Shown: positions 43,958 through 53,257, counted from the stretch's first letter. The stretch: DNA of 64,000 nucleotides from an uncultured Clostridia bacterium (GCA_947303185.1 CAMYXF010000002.1:223691-287690), one strand, 5' to 3'. The notes: generated by a model not told the origin, from the letters alone. A program made the numbers and translations.

Positions 43958-45715
43958 TTATCTTGCGTAGTCCGTTGATTCGAAGGACTCGTAAAGAATG
44001 ATTATATCCTGCTTAAGTGATATAAAGATGCGTCCGAGATGCGGGTCAAAGTGATGGCCCAGTTCTTGTCTGATGATCTCGAAAGCCTCATCGTAAGACA
44101 TAGGTTCCTTGTAATAACGGCGGCTTGCAAGAGCATCGAAAACATCTGCCAACGCCATTATTCTTGCTTCGAACGGGATGTTCTCTCCTCTTAATCTGTC
44201 AGGATATCCCGTGCCGTTATACTTCTCGTGGTGATAGTGTGCAACATTGGTAGCAACGCTGACGAACTCTTTGTCATCTACGTCTTCAAGTACCTTGTTC
44301 ATGATCTTCGCGCCGTTTTCAGCGTGCTTCTTCATCTGCTCGTACTCGTCGTCAGTAAGTCCGGAAGGCTTTCTGAGGATCGCGTCGTCTACGGTGATCT
44401 TACCGAGGTCATGAAGCGGAGCAGCGTTGATTACCGCATCCCAGTAGCTCTCGCTCATGTTGTAGTCGTCAAGGGTACGGAGATGGTTTACAAAGAGAGC
44501 AACGCACTCGGATGTTCTGTTGATGTGACCGCCCGTTGAGTTGTCTCGTGATTCGATCATGGCCGCCATACCGAGGATGGTAGACATCTGCATCGACTTG
44601 GCTCTCTTAGCCTGCTTCTCTGCCTCACGCTTAAGGGATTCACCCTTCCAGCTCATGGTCTCGATCATGTTGTGCTGTTCGGTAACGTCCGTAAGCTCTA
44701 CAAGGTATCCGGAGACGTGGTTTTGGAGTCCGAAATGGATGAAGCTCATCTCGCATTCAAGGAATCTTCTTTCCGTCGGGCTCTTATCGTTGATGGTAAT
44801 GGCTCTGGTGAACTTGCCCTGGACCTGCTTCTTCTCAGCTGATTCCTTTGCGTTGGATGCAACCCACTTGAGAAGGTCCTTTAACGCATAGTCCTTTGCA
44901 ATGATCTTAGAGTCGATTCTGGCGTTCTTGATCTCAGGGAAGAACTTCTCAGATACGGAGTTGCTTCCTACGAATCTGAACTGCTTGTCGAAAGCAAGAT
45001 AACCGAATGTGCTGAGCTCATCAATCTTCTCCTGTACGCTGAGGTTAACGTTGTAGATCGTGGATCTTGCAACAACGTAGTCGAGCATCAGTGTGCAGAT
45101 GAGATAGAAGAACGGGATAAGGTCGTACTTAATGTCGAAGATGCGTCTTGCAAGATAAACGATGACAACGCCGAACAAAGAGCCTGCATATGTCATCATG
45201 AGCCTGAAAGATGCGCTTCTCTTGCCGAGATATGTGAGGATCGTAAAGAAAGCCGCAAGGCCTACCTCTACTGCCAGGATGATGTATCTGATGTAATAGA
45301 TGGAACCGGGTTCCTTAATGAGCATTGAAGGATCACCGGGAACGAACTTAACCGATGAGTAGAACAACGGGATTCTGTCCGTAAGCAATGTTGAGATGAA
45401 CACTGCGATATTAAGTACGAGAATGACTACCGAGAACCAGGTTGGTACTTTTGAGTCTGAATAGTCGATCAGGATATAGACGATAAGCAGAGGCAGGAAA
45501 ACACCGCCTACATAACAAAGGGAATTAGCAAGGACCGCTTCTTGAAGGTTCCTTGAGCAGGACAGGACAAAATATCCTGCGTTACTCATCATGATACAAA
45601 CGGATATAAGTATTTCAAGCGTGTTAGCTCCCCGTCTCGAAAAGAGAACGAGCGCCATCGTTGACAACATACTAAGCAGCATTACTACTGCCAGAACAAT
45701 CGAATATATACCCAT
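43958..45715 (-). CDS. Membrane HD-GYP cyclic-di-GMP phosphodiesterase with PAS-like domain
   Basis: 585 residues from the ATG at 45715 (AGGG upstream); a longer open frame lacks a ribosome site. The first 220 residues have seven membrane helices of the kind found in histidine-kinase sensors. A PAS-like region follows (about 240-365; STFGYLAFDKQFRFVGSN), then a coiled linker, then the HD-GYP domain with HDLGKI near 435 and GTGYPDRLRGENIP near 500. It should hydrolyse c-di-GMP in response to a membrane or cytoplasmic cue. No cyclase of the GGDEF type is nearby. Confidence 0.88.
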   Translation of the reverse strand: MGIYSIVLAVVMLLSMLSTMALVLFSRRGANTLEILISVCIMMSNAGYFVLSCSRNLQEAVLANSLCYVGGVFLPLLIVYILIDYSDSKVPTWFSVVILVLNIAVFISTLLTDRIPLFYSSVKFVPGDPSMLIKEPGSIYYIRYIILAVEVGLAAFFTILTYLGKRSASFRLMMTYAGSLFGVVIVYLARRIFDIKYDLIPFFYLICTLMLDYVVARSTIYNVNLSVQEKIDELSTFGYLAFDKQFRFVGSNSVSEKFFPEIKNARIDSKIIAKDYALKDLLKWVASNAKESAEKKQVQGKFTRAITINDKSPTERRFLECEMSFIHFGLQNHVSGYLVELTDVTEQHNMIETMSWKGESLKREAEKQAKRAKSMQMSTILGMAAMIESRDNSTGGHINRTSECVALFVNHLRTLDDYNMSESYWDAVINAAPLHDLGKITVDDAILRKPSGLTDDEYEQMKKHAENGAKIMNKVLEDVDDKEFVSVATNVAHYHHEKYNGTGYPDRLRGENIPFEARIMALADVFDALASRRYYKEPMSYDEAFEIIRQELGHHFDPHLGRIFISLKQDIIILYESFESTDYAR

Positions 45716-45853
45716 GCTTACCCTAACAATTAATTGTAAAATGCACTTTACCAAGATTATTTTACCGCACAAAGCCCGCAAAGTGTTATTATTTTTTTAA
45801 ATAAGCGATAAACAGATTTTTTATATCGTGTTAAGAAAAAGGAAGGTTTCCGC

Positions 45854-46846
45854 ATGCTCAAAGACGACGTATTAAAGCTTATTTCGAGAGAAAGAAGCTA
45901 TATCTCCGGTGAGGCTATAAGCCACAAGCTCGGAGTGTCACGCGCTGCGGTAAACACTGCCGTCAAGGCTTTAAGAGAAGACGGATATGAGATCGAATCC
46001 TCCACAAACAAAGGATATCTCCTCATAAGCAGTCCGGATATCCTGTCCAAAGGCTCTGTCTCCGTACACCTTCCGGATAACAGATCGGGCGACCTTCTGG
46101 TTTTCGATTCCGTGGATTCCACTAATAACGTCCTTAAGGACATGGCCTCAAAAGGCGCCGTATCCGGCACCGTAGTAATTGCCGACCAACAGACAGGCGG
46201 CAAAGGAAGACGCGGCAGGAGCTTTGCCTCCCCTTCAGGAGCAGGCATATATCTCTCCTACCTCTTCAAACCTGATTCAGGCTTCGACAAGATATCTGAC
46301 CTTACCAGCTGGACTGCCGTAGCCGTCTCTGATGCGATCAGAAGTGCCTACAATCTCGACTCACAGATCAAATGGGTAAACGACCTTCTGATGAACAGGA
46401 AGAAGATCTGCGGCATTCTGACGGAGGTTACGGTCGAGGGCGAGAGCGGCTTCATCGACACATGCATAATCGGCATCGGTGTTAACGTTAACGAGGAGGA
46501 CTTCCCTCCTGAGATCTCTGAGATTGCCACTTCCATATCAATAGAAAACGGCGGAAAGAAATTCGTCCGTGCCGAACTTGCCGCTGAGATAATTAAATCA
46601 ATGGACAAGCTTGCAGCAAACTGGCCACAGGACCCTTACTATCTTGAAAGATACCGTGAGCTCAATATTACTACCGGAAGCAGGATCACGGCCTTCCCCC
46701 AGATGACCGAGAACGGCCAGGGCCGCACCGGCAAAGCCATCGCGATCAATGAAGACTTCTCTCTTAAGGTCGAATTCGATGACGGTTCTGTAGAGAACCT
46801 CCGAAGCGGCGAAGTCAGCGTAAGAGGTCTTTACGGCTACACCTGA
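45854..46846 (+). CDS. birA: Bifunctional biotin ligase/repressor BirA
   Basis: 330 residues. The N-terminal winged helix (about 1-60; GEAISHKLGVSRAAVNTAVKAL) binds bio operators, and the catalytic domain holds the biotinyl-AMP loop GGKGRRGRSFASP near 115 and KWVNDLL near 175, then the SH3-like C-terminus. It attaches biotin to carboxylase carrier proteins. AAGGAAGG lies before the ATG. Its stop abuts the comEA stop as TGATCA. Confidence 0.95.
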   Translation: MLKDDVLKLISRERSYISGEAISHKLGVSRAAVNTAVKALREDGYEIESSTNKGYLLISSPDILSKGSVSVHLPDNRSGDLLVFDSVDSTNNVLKDMASKGAVSGTVVIADQQTGGKGRRGRSFASPSGAGIYLSYLFKPDSGFDKISDLTSWTAVAVSDAIRSAYNLDSQIKWVNDLLMNRKKICGILTEVTVEGESGFIDTCIIGIGVNVNEEDFPPEISEIATSISIENGGKKFVRAELAAEIIKSMDKLAANWPQDPYYLERYRELNITTGSRITAFPQMTENGQGRTGKAIAINEDFSLKVEFDDGSVENLRSGEVSVRGLYGYT

Positions 46847-47569
46847 TCAGACGCAGATATAGTCTTTGATCCTGTTGAACTTGGAATCTCCTATTCCCGT
46901 CACGTTCTTAATGTCCTCAACAGCCGTAAACGGCGTTGTATTCCTGTAATCGATAATGGCCTGTGCAGTCACCTCACCTATGCCCGGAAGGCTCTTGAGC
47001 TCATCTAATGTCGCCGTATTGATGTTGACCATAAGCGTGGTGCCGCCTGCTTCAGAAGAACCTCCCGAGGCGTTGCCCCATACATAGACACCGTCCTGCC
47101 TGATGATGTCACCTCCCGTAAAGCCGTTTTTTATCTCATCTTCTGACGGGATATAGATAGACATGTTTCCCGTGATCTGATAAACGAGGTTGATGTTGTT
47201 TACTGAAGCATTCTCCGTAAGGCCGCCCGCATCTTCGATAATGTCATTTAACATCACCCCCTTGGGCGCATCGTAAATGCCCGGATTTCTTACTTCTCCG
47301 CAGATATAGACACTGATGAACTGGACAGTCTCACTTGTTACTGGTCTTGTATCTTGTGCCGTTATCTGAATGACTGTCTCCTGTGAAAGGTTATCCAGCG
47401 CGGTAGTCTCTGTAACCGAAGCTGTCTTACCGCTTTTAAAGCCATGCAGCGTGATATCTCCATTACCTTTGAAGACATACTTATAGACGGCACTCAGGAT
47501 AACGATCAGGATGAATGCCATAGGATAGATGAGACTTTTGAACTTCTTTGTCGTGCTCTTCTTCAACAT
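46847..47569 (-). CDS. comEA: ComEA-like DNA-binding protein with SLBB and helix-hairpin-helix domains
   Basis: 240 residues from the ATG at 47569. One N-terminal membrane helix (about 14-33), an extracytoplasmic SLBB domain (SVYICGEVRNPGIYDAPKG) and a C-terminal tandem helix-hairpin-helix (NINTATLDELKSLPGIGEVTAQAI then VTGIGDSKFNRI). This is the Gram-positive ComEA layout, a surface receptor for DNA in uptake. Neither this ATG nor a TTG at 47611 has a good ribosome site, so the start is uncertain. ComEC is not in the window, but a broken comFC is near 59.4 kb. Confidence 0.88.
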   Translation of the reverse strand: MLKKSTTKKFKSLIYPMAFILIVILSAVYKYVFKGNGDITLHGFKSGKTASVTETTALDNLSQETVIQITAQDTRPVTSETVQFISVYICGEVRNPGIYDAPKGVMLNDIIEDAGGLTENASVNNINLVYQITGNMSIYIPSEDEIKNGFTGGDIIRQDGVYVWGNASGGSSEAGGTTLMVNINTATLDELKSLPGIGEVTAQAIIDYRNTTPFTAVEDIKNVTGIGDSKFNRIKDYICV

Positions 47570-47629
47570 AGGGAAAGCATAACACCGCTCTTTGTCGGTT
47601 TTTTCCGACAAAATACGACAAAGCCGGCA

Positions 47630-47658
47630 AGGTATTTACCCTGCCGGCTCCGGACATT
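47630..47658 (-). terminator. Terminator after rsfS
   Basis: AGCCGGCAAGGT pairs with ACCCTGCCGGCT on either side of ATTT within 47630-47658. On the minus strand it lies just after the rsfS stop and is followed by TTTGTCG. A nearby TTGTCGG/CCGACAA inverted repeat (about 47594-47611) may add to it. Confidence 0.65.
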
Positions 47659-47679
47659 ACTTTTAAATAATTATCTAAA

Positions 47680-48024
47680 TTACGCTTCGTCTTCTCTGCG
47701 CTTTGTTTCCCAGAACTTCTCGATATTGTAGTTCTCGCGCTCTTCTCTGCCCATTACATGAACTACTACGTCCTTGTAATCCAGGAGGATCCACTTGTCA
47801 CCTGAACGGCCTTCGATGTGATCAGGAACGATGTCATAATCCTTCTTGAGAACGAACTCAACTTCGTCAGCGAGTGACTTGATCTGAGTTGTGGAATTAC
47901 CGCTTGCGAGAACGAAATAATCTGCAAGAACGGTCTTACCGGTCAGATCGATCGTCTCAATATCGATACCCTTCTTGGAATCAAGTATCTCAGTAATCTT
48001 AGCGGCTAATTCTTTGCTGTCCAT
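47680..48024 (-). CDS. rsfS: Ribosome silencing factor RsfS
   Basis: 114 residues, the normal RsfS/YbeB length. Characteristic segments are VLADYFVLASGNS, HIEGRSGDKWILLDYKDVVVHVM and REERENYNIEKFW. It binds ribosomal protein L14 and blocks subunit joining in starvation. It follows nadD-yqeK, the usual Bacillota order. Confidence 0.95.
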   Translation of the reverse strand: MDSKELAAKITEILDSKKGIDIETIDLTGKTVLADYFVLASGNSTTQIKSLADEVEFVLKKDYDIVPDHIEGRSGDKWILLDYKDVVVHVMGREERENYNIEKFWETKRREDEA

Positions 48025-48100
48025 TATTTATCTCCTTGAACATTTTGATATTTTGATTGTAACACAATAGCGTTTAATTGGTTTTGAACTTATTGTTAAG

Positions 48101-48171
48101 CGAATAATATCCGTCTCGCTAAGGTCCTCCGCGCTTCGCTTGTGCGGAAATCGCTCGCCGGTTATTATTCG
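48101..48171. repeat. Long imperfect hairpin overlapping the end of nadD-yqeK
   Basis: CGAATAATATCCG (48101-48113) pairs with CGGTTATTATTCG (48159-48171), and inner segments CCGC/GCGG and CTCGC/GCGAG can also pair. The right arm includes the stop codon of the nadD-yqeK gene. There is no T-run on either strand, so it is not a simple terminator. Confidence 0.5.
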
Positions 48172-49394
48172 GTTATCATCCCTAGGTCCTTCATCATCTG
48201 AATCGTAACAGGATGCATGTCCCTTCCCTGACTCTTGAACTTATTTCTAACAGCATCGGCAGTCATGCGAACAGCTTCATCCAGATCATGCTCTGCAGTC
48301 TCTCTTATGGGACCTAAGTCCATATAGTTTCTGGCAGGTTCGATCTTGTCAGCAAGGTATACGATCTTTTCGAGCACCGTCATGTCGCCTCTGCCTGTTG
48401 TGTGATAGCAGATGGCATCAAGGATCTCCTTATCTTCGATGCCAAGGTCTTCCTTAACAAAGGTAGCGCCGGCAGATGAATGGATGATCTTCTTCTCTGT
48501 AAACAGGTTGCCTGAATATCTCTTGGCCATTTCGAGCTGCTGCTCGATGGGAAGTTCTTTCGCGCAATCGTGAAGAGCGCCTGCAAGCAAAGCCTTATCC
48601 TTATCACAACCGTATAGATCAGCGAGATGAGCTGACAGATAGCCGACGTTTAAAGTGTGAAGAAGTCTCTTGCCGCCAAGATAACGGTGCATCCAGACAG
48701 CAACTTCGAAGAACTGCTTTTTAGCTTCATCAGATACTCCTTCAAGCTTTGTATTCTCAGTATAAAGAGCGTGTCTCTTAATGAATTCCAAAGCCGGTTC
48801 AGGAACCTGGGAATAGTCGCCGCTTGTCGTGATCTGGGATGAAGAACAGTCGACACCGTCGAGTCTGAAGATCTCAACTTTGCCTCCGAGATTCTTCTTG
48901 ATAGAAGCCCTGGCCTTCTCGACGTCGGTATCGTCACCGGGTCTTACGGCTGCAAGGAGCGATGCGTAATTGAGGATCTCGCCGGGCTTATACCAGGTCT
49001 CAAAAGTGCCGAGAGTATCAGAGCCCATGATCCAGAAAAACTCGTGGTGTTCTTCTGCTTTCTTGCGCTTGATTCCGTTGTCTGTAAGGAACGGCACGAT
49101 GTATTCATCTGAAGTAAGCTTTGCAAGAACGACAGCAGTGTAGCTTACGCCGTCGATACCGTATTCGATATCGCTTACAAAAACGTTCTTGAGGCCCAGT
49201 CCTTCGACCGTCTCTTTCATCATGTAAAGACGGTACGGAGGCGGAAGCTTATTCGCATAGAGTTTGAAAGAATTACGGACTGAAGGGATAACGATCACAC
49301 AATCGATAAATCCGCTCTTTAAAGCGGATCTTATCATTGCTATGTGACCGTTATGAACGGGATCAAAAGATCCGCCGTAAACTCCGATCTTCAT
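48165..49394 (-). CDS. nadD: NadD-YqeK fusion: nicotinate-nucleotide adenylyltransferase plus HD hydrolase
   Basis: 409 residues. Residues 1-205 are NadD (GGSFDPVHNGHIAM at 7-20, IMGSDTL, DCSSSQITTSG for the ISSTxIR-like motif), which makes deamido-NAD from nicotinate mononucleotide. Residues about 222-409 are YqeK (RLLHTLNVGYLSAHLADLY, GALHDCAKELP near 275, CYHTTGRGDMT, LADKIEPAR), an HD-domain diadenosine tetraphosphate hydrolase family. The two are normally separate neighbouring genes; here one frame joins them through a short linker. Both active sites look intact. Confidence 0.93.
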   Translation of the reverse strand: MKIGVYGGSFDPVHNGHIAMIRSALKSGFIDCVIVIPSVRNSFKLYANKLPPPYRLYMMKETVEGLGLKNVFVSDIEYGIDGVSYTAVVLAKLTSDEYIVPFLTDNGIKRKKAEEHHEFFWIMGSDTLGTFETWYKPGEILNYASLLAAVRPGDDTDVEKARASIKKNLGGKVEIFRLDGVDCSSSQITTSGDYSQVPEPALEFIKRHALYTENTKLEGVSDEAKKQFFEVAVWMHRYLGGKRLLHTLNVGYLSAHLADLYGCDKDKALLAGALHDCAKELPIEQQLEMAKRYSGNLFTEKKIIHSSAGATFVKEDLGIEDKEILDAICYHTTGRGDMTVLEKIVYLADKIEPARNYMDLGPIRETAEHDLDEAVRMTADAVRNKFKSQGRDMHPVTIQMMKDLGMITE

Positions 49395-49397
49395 TTA

Positions 49398-50651
49398 TTA
49401 ACCGAGTGTCCTTCCGATGTCGTGACGGAAATGCATATCCTTGAAGGAGATCTTTGCTACGCCTTCATATGCGCCGTCAATAGCTTCATCAAGAGTATCA
49501 GCCTCATCGTATACGCAGAGAACACGTCCGCCGCTTGTAACGAGCTTTCCGTCCTTAAGCGCTGTACCTGCCTGGAATACGATCTTGCCGCATGTATCGA
49601 TACCTGTGATCTCGTAGCCCTTTGCATAGCTCTGCGGATATCCGCCGGAAGCCATGACAACTACGCATGAGCACTTATTCTTCCACTTGAACTCGATCTT
49701 ATCGAGATAGCCGTCGATGATGGCATCAACGATGTCGAGGAGACTGTTTTCGAGGAGCGGCAATACTGCCTGTGCCTCAGGATCTCCGAAACGTGCGTTG
49801 TACTCAACAACCTTAGGTCCTTCAGGTGTAAGCATGAGTCCGAAATAGATGACACCCTTGAACGGTCTTCCCTCTTTCTTGAGAGCTTCAACCGTAGGTG
49901 TGATGATCTCGTTCTGGATGCGAGCCTTAAGCTCATCAGTCATGTCGGCACCGGGTGTAACTGCACCCATACCGCCTGTGTTGAGACCTTCGTCGTGGTC
50001 ATATGCTCTCTTGTGGTCTCTTGAAGATACCATCGGAACACATGTGTTACCGTCAGCGAAAGCGAGTACTGTAAGCTCAGGACCCGTCATGCACTCTTCG
50101 ATAACGATCGTGGAACCTGCAGAACCGAACTTCTGGTCTTCCATCATGTCCTTAACTGCCTGCTTAGCCTCATCGAGAGTCTGGGCAATGATAACGCCCT
50201 TACCGAGAGCCAGGCCGTCGCACTTGATAACGATAGGCATGGGCTGTGTCTCAAGATAATCGAGAGCTGCCTGCTCTTCAGTGAAGATCTCATACTTTGC
50301 AGTAGGGATCGAATACTTCTTCATGAGCTGCTTGGAGAAAGCCTTGGAACCTTCGATGATGGCTGCATTTGCCTTAGGGCCGAATGCTCTGAGGCCTGCT
50401 TCTTCCATCTTATCGACCATGCCCATTGCGAGCGGATCGTCAGGTGCTACGAAGACGAGATCGAACTGCTCTTTTTTTGCATATTCAACCATGCCTTCAA
50501 TATCAGTAGCCTTAATGTCAACGCATGTAGCGATTGAAGCGATACCGCCGTTACCCGGTGCGCAGTAAAGATCCGTAACTCTGGGATCCTGCTTAAGCTT
50601 CCAACAAATAACGTGCTCTCTTCCGCCGCCGCCAACTACAAGAACCTTCAT
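49398..50651 (-). CDS. purD: Phosphoribosylamine-glycine ligase PurD
   Basis: 417 residues with the full ATP-grasp layout: VLVVGGGGREH at the start, APGNGGIA, AFGPKANAAIIEGSK, KCDGLALGKGVI and EYNARFGDPEAQ. It catalyses the second step of purine synthesis. It stands apart from other pur genes and lies 3 nt from the nadD-yqeK start, so cotranscription is likely. GGAATAG precedes the ATG. Confidence 0.96.
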   Translation of the reverse strand: MKVLVVGGGGREHVICWKLKQDPRVTDLYCAPGNGGIASIATCVDIKATDIEGMVEYAKKEQFDLVFVAPDDPLAMGMVDKMEEAGLRAFGPKANAAIIEGSKAFSKQLMKKYSIPTAKYEIFTEEQAALDYLETQPMPIVIKCDGLALGKGVIIAQTLDEAKQAVKDMMEDQKFGSAGSTIVIEECMTGPELTVLAFADGNTCVPMVSSRDHKRAYDHDEGLNTGGMGAVTPGADMTDELKARIQNEIITPTVEALKKEGRPFKGVIYFGLMLTPEGPKVVEYNARFGDPEAQAVLPLLENSLLDIVDAIIDGYLDKIEFKWKNKCSCVVVMASGGYPQSYAKGYEITGIDTCGKIVFQAGTALKDGKLVTSGGRVLCVYDEADTLDEAIDGAYEGVAKISFKDMHFRHDIGRTLG

Positions 50652-50679
50652 TTTCTATTCCTCCGAATTTTCGATTTGA

Positions 50680-51867
50680 TTATTTAAGATAGTGCATCCA
50701 GGACTTAGCGCCAGTCTCACTTACGAGTGAAGCGATGTCCTTATGCTTGATTCCCTTAACGAGGATTGCCTCATCAGAGAGAACTTCGCACTCATAGCTT
50801 TCAGCAGCTGTGATGACCTTAGCGGGAACGTCAGCTCTTACAACGATATCAGCAGTGATCTCATCGTAAGGTGTGATTGCAACGCTCTCTTCAGTCCATA
50901 CTCTGTTCTCTGAAGGATTGCTCATTGCAGCCTCAAGGATGTCGCCGCATACAGCAGAAGCCGTAGGAAGCGTACCTGCTCCCTGACCGTAGAACATAGC
51001 CTGGCCCAGGCTGTTACCGTCAACCATGATCGCATTGAATACGCCGCTTACGTTGAACAAAAGATTGCTCTTTGAAACGAGTGTAGGTGCAACGTATACG
51101 ATGGGCTTGTCCTCACCTGCTTCATAAAGAGCGATGAGCTTGATGTCGCATCCGATTGATGAAGCGAACGCGAAGTCGTCAGTTGTAATAGCAGAGATAC
51201 CTTCAGCGGAGATCTGCTCAGGTGCGATGTAAGCACCATCATTAGCGATCGTTGAAAGGATCGATATCTTTCTCTGTGCGTCGATACCGTCGATGTCTGC
51301 AGAAGGATTAGCTTCAGCAAAACCGTTTGCCTGAGCCTGCTTCAATGCTGTATCGAAATCGATGCCCTCATCCTTCATCTGTGAAAGGATGTAGTTTGTA
51401 GTACCGTTAACGATACCTGCAATCTTTGTGATCTTGTTTGCTGCAAGACACTTGTAAAGAGGTCTGATGATCGGGATACCGCCGCCTACTGCAGCCTCGA
51501 AAAGATAGCAGCAGTTATTTTCCTGTGCAATCTTAATGAGCTCGGGACCGTGTGTTGAAACGAGTTCCTTATTTGAAGTTACAACGCTGATTCCCAAAGA
51601 AAGAGCGCGCTTTGTATATTCGTAAGCGATCCTTGCGCCGCCGATCGTCTCGACTGCGATAAGAATGTCGCTCTCGAAAACCTCATCAGCATTATGTGTT
51701 ACGAGGTTGCCGTACTTGCTGTCAGGGAAATCCCTGATATCAAGGATGTACTTCACGTTGATCTCTTCGCCAACGCGCTTCGTGATGAGCTCCTTGTTTA
51801 TATCGAGAGTCTCGGCTACGCCTGAACCTACCGTACCGAAACCCATGATCGCGATGTTAATTGCCAT
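50680..51867 (-). CDS. hom: Homoserine dehydrogenase
   Basis: 395 residues from the ATG at 51867 (AAGGA upstream). NAD-binding AIMGFGTVGSGVAE, the substrate region GIVNGTTNYILSQM, and ADIDGIDAQRKISIL with the catalytic Lys nearby. It converts aspartate semialdehyde to homoserine for Thr and Met. It is shorter than ACT-bearing homoserine dehydrogenases, and a separate ACT protein is encoded just upstream. Confidence 0.95.
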   Translation of the reverse strand: MAINIAIMGFGTVGSGVAETLDINKELITKRVGEEINVKYILDIRDFPDSKYGNLVTHNADEVFESDILIAVETIGGARIAYEYTKRALSLGISVVTSNKELVSTHGPELIKIAQENNCCYLFEAAVGGGIPIIRPLYKCLAANKITKIAGIVNGTTNYILSQMKDEGIDFDTALKQAQANGFAEANPSADIDGIDAQRKISILSTIANDGAYIAPEQISAEGISAITTDDFAFASSIGCDIKLIALYEAGEDKPIVYVAPTLVSKSNLLFNVSGVFNAIMVDGNSLGQAMFYGQGAGTLPTASAVCGDILEAAMSNPSENRVWTEESVAITPYDEITADIVVRADVPAKVITAAESYECEVLSDEAILVKGIKHKDIASLVSETGAKSWMHYLK

Positions 51868-51887
51868 TTGCTGTTCCTTACCTTTCA

Positions 51888-52334
51888 TTATTCCCTGCTC
51901 AGGATCATGCACTTTCGCACGCCCGCGAGCTTGGATATATCGTTAATTATGTCGTCAACTGTACCATACATTGACACGGTTTCAATGGAAATCGAGATGT
52001 CTGCAAGGCCGTTGATCGGGATATTCTGATTGATGGTCAGAATATTTGCACGGGATTCCGCAATAGTTCTGATGATCTCAGACAGGATTCCCTGGAAATT
52101 CTCAACAGACAGAAGAAGCGTAACCTTCTTGCCGCTTGCCGCCTCATAGAACGGCAGAACGGAATCCTTATACTTGTAGTATGCGCTTCTGGAAAGGCCT
52201 GTCTTCCTTACAGCTTCGTTTACCGAAGTGGATTCTCCGGTGTTGAGACGCTGCTTGACCTCCATAACCTTAATGAAGACTTCAGGTAAAACTCTTTTAT
52301 CGACAAGGAAATATTCGGGGTTATCCTGATGCAT
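51888..52334 (-). CDS. UPF0735 ACT-domain protein
   Basis: 148 residues. The N-terminal helix region has NEAVRKTGLSRSAYYKYKDSV, a putative helix-turn-helix, and the C-terminal 75 residues form an ACT domain (VTLLLSVENFQGILSEII, NILTINQNIPINGLADISIS). This is the PheB/UPF0735 family, commonly found before hom. The ACT part probably binds an amino acid and may regulate hom, 20 nt downstream. Confidence 0.92.
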   Translation of the reverse strand: MHQDNPEYFLVDKRVLPEVFIKVMEVKQRLNTGESTSVNEAVRKTGLSRSAYYKYKDSVLPFYEAASGKKVTLLLSVENFQGILSEIIRTIAESRANILTINQNIPINGLADISISIETVSMYGTVDDIINDISKLAGVRKCMILSRE

Positions 52335-52502
52335 AAAATAAGGCCTTTCTATCGAGATTTTGCACGGGCACTATACCACGAGTGGTGGACATTTGTACGC
52401 GCCCGACAATATTAACACGATTGGTATAGCTTTTCAATCTTAATAATAAAAAGCAAAATTACTTGAACTGCATCAGAAGCCGACCTTTACCATTTTGGAC
52501 TA

Positions 52503-52550
52503 AAAAATCAGGTAAAAGTCAGGCGCTGCCTGATTTTTAGCCTGACTTTT
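52503..52550. repeat. Interlocked inverted repeats with CAGG/CCTG stems
   Basis: Arm A AAAAATCAGG (52503-52512) pairs with CCTGATTTTT (52529-52538), and arm B AAAAGTCAGGC (52514-52524) pairs with GCCTGACTTTT (52540-52550). The order A, B, A', B' means the two helices can only form together as a pseudoknot or else exclude each other. The rest of the 314-bp gap (52335-52648) shows no gene. Confidence 0.8.
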
Positions 52551-52564
52551 TTCAATTTCCCACG

Positions 52565-52613
52565 AAAAATCAGGCAAAAGTACGGCTATCCCCTGACTTT
52601 TGCCTGATTTTTT
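52565..52613 (-). terminator. 17-bp hairpin, terminator of the rsmF-rdgB unit
   Basis: AAAAATCAGGCAAAAGT (52565-52581) is perfectly complementary to ACTTTTGCCTGATTTTT (52596-52612), with a 14-nt loop. On the minus strand it follows the rdgB stop at 52649 by about 36 nt and ends in ATTTTT. It shares the stem words of the adjacent interlocked repeat. Confidence 0.75.
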
Positions 52614-52648
52614 AAATACATGAGCATTCAACTGATTCCAGAAAAAAC

Positions 52649-53257
52649 TTACACCAGATCCGCCTTAAGCATCTCCGCCATAGCCCTGGAAGCCTTGCCT
52701 CTGTGGCTTATGGAGTTCTTCTGTTCCTTTGTCATCTGGGCAGTCGTCATGCCGAATTCAGGTACATAGAAGATAGGATCGTAGCCGAATCCGCCGTCGC
52801 CCATGGGTTTCTCGTGAAGAACGCCGCAGACTTCGCCTCTTACGGTAAATTCAGAACCGTCAGGTCTTACTACTGCGATGCTGCATACGAACTTTGCAGT
52901 TCTCTTTTCTTCGGGAACGTCCTTAAGCATCTCGAAGATCTTCGCGAACTTCTCTGGATATGTGGAATTCTCACCGCAGAAACGCGCGGAATAGATTCCC
53001 GGAGCGCCGTCCAAAGCATCGATGCAGAGACCTGAATCGTCAGCCATTACATATGCGCCTTCAGCAAGGGCATGAACTGTTCTTGCTTTGATCAGTGCAT
53101 TCTCTTCGAATGTCTTGCCGTCTTCAACGATATCGGGATCGTATCCCTCTTCCTTCATGGTAGTAACTACAAAGGGTGTATCACTTAATATCTCTGCGAT
53201 CTCTCTTGCCTTGTCCTTGTTTGATGTAGCAAGAATGAGTTTGAATTCTTTTGTCAT
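52649..53257 (-). CDS. rdgB: XTP/dITP diphosphatase (RdgB/HAM1)
   Basis: 202 residues from the ATG at 53257, with GGAGG 5 nt upstream and a 4-nt ATGA overlap with the preceding methyltransferase stop. HAM1 motifs: LATSNKDKAREIAEIL, FEENALIKA, DDSGLCIDALDGAPGIYSARF, GGFGYDPIFYVPE and SHRGKA. It removes non-canonical purine triphosphates from the pool. Confidence 0.96.
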   Translation of the reverse strand: MTKEFKLILATSNKDKAREIAEILSDTPFVVTTMKEEGYDPDIVEDGKTFEENALIKARTVHALAEGAYVMADDSGLCIDALDGAPGIYSARFCGENSTYPEKFAKIFEMLKDVPEEKRTAKFVCSIAVVRPDGSEFTVRGEVCGVLHEKPMGDGGFGYDPIFYVPEFGMTTAQMTKEQKNSISHRGKASRAMAEMLKADLV

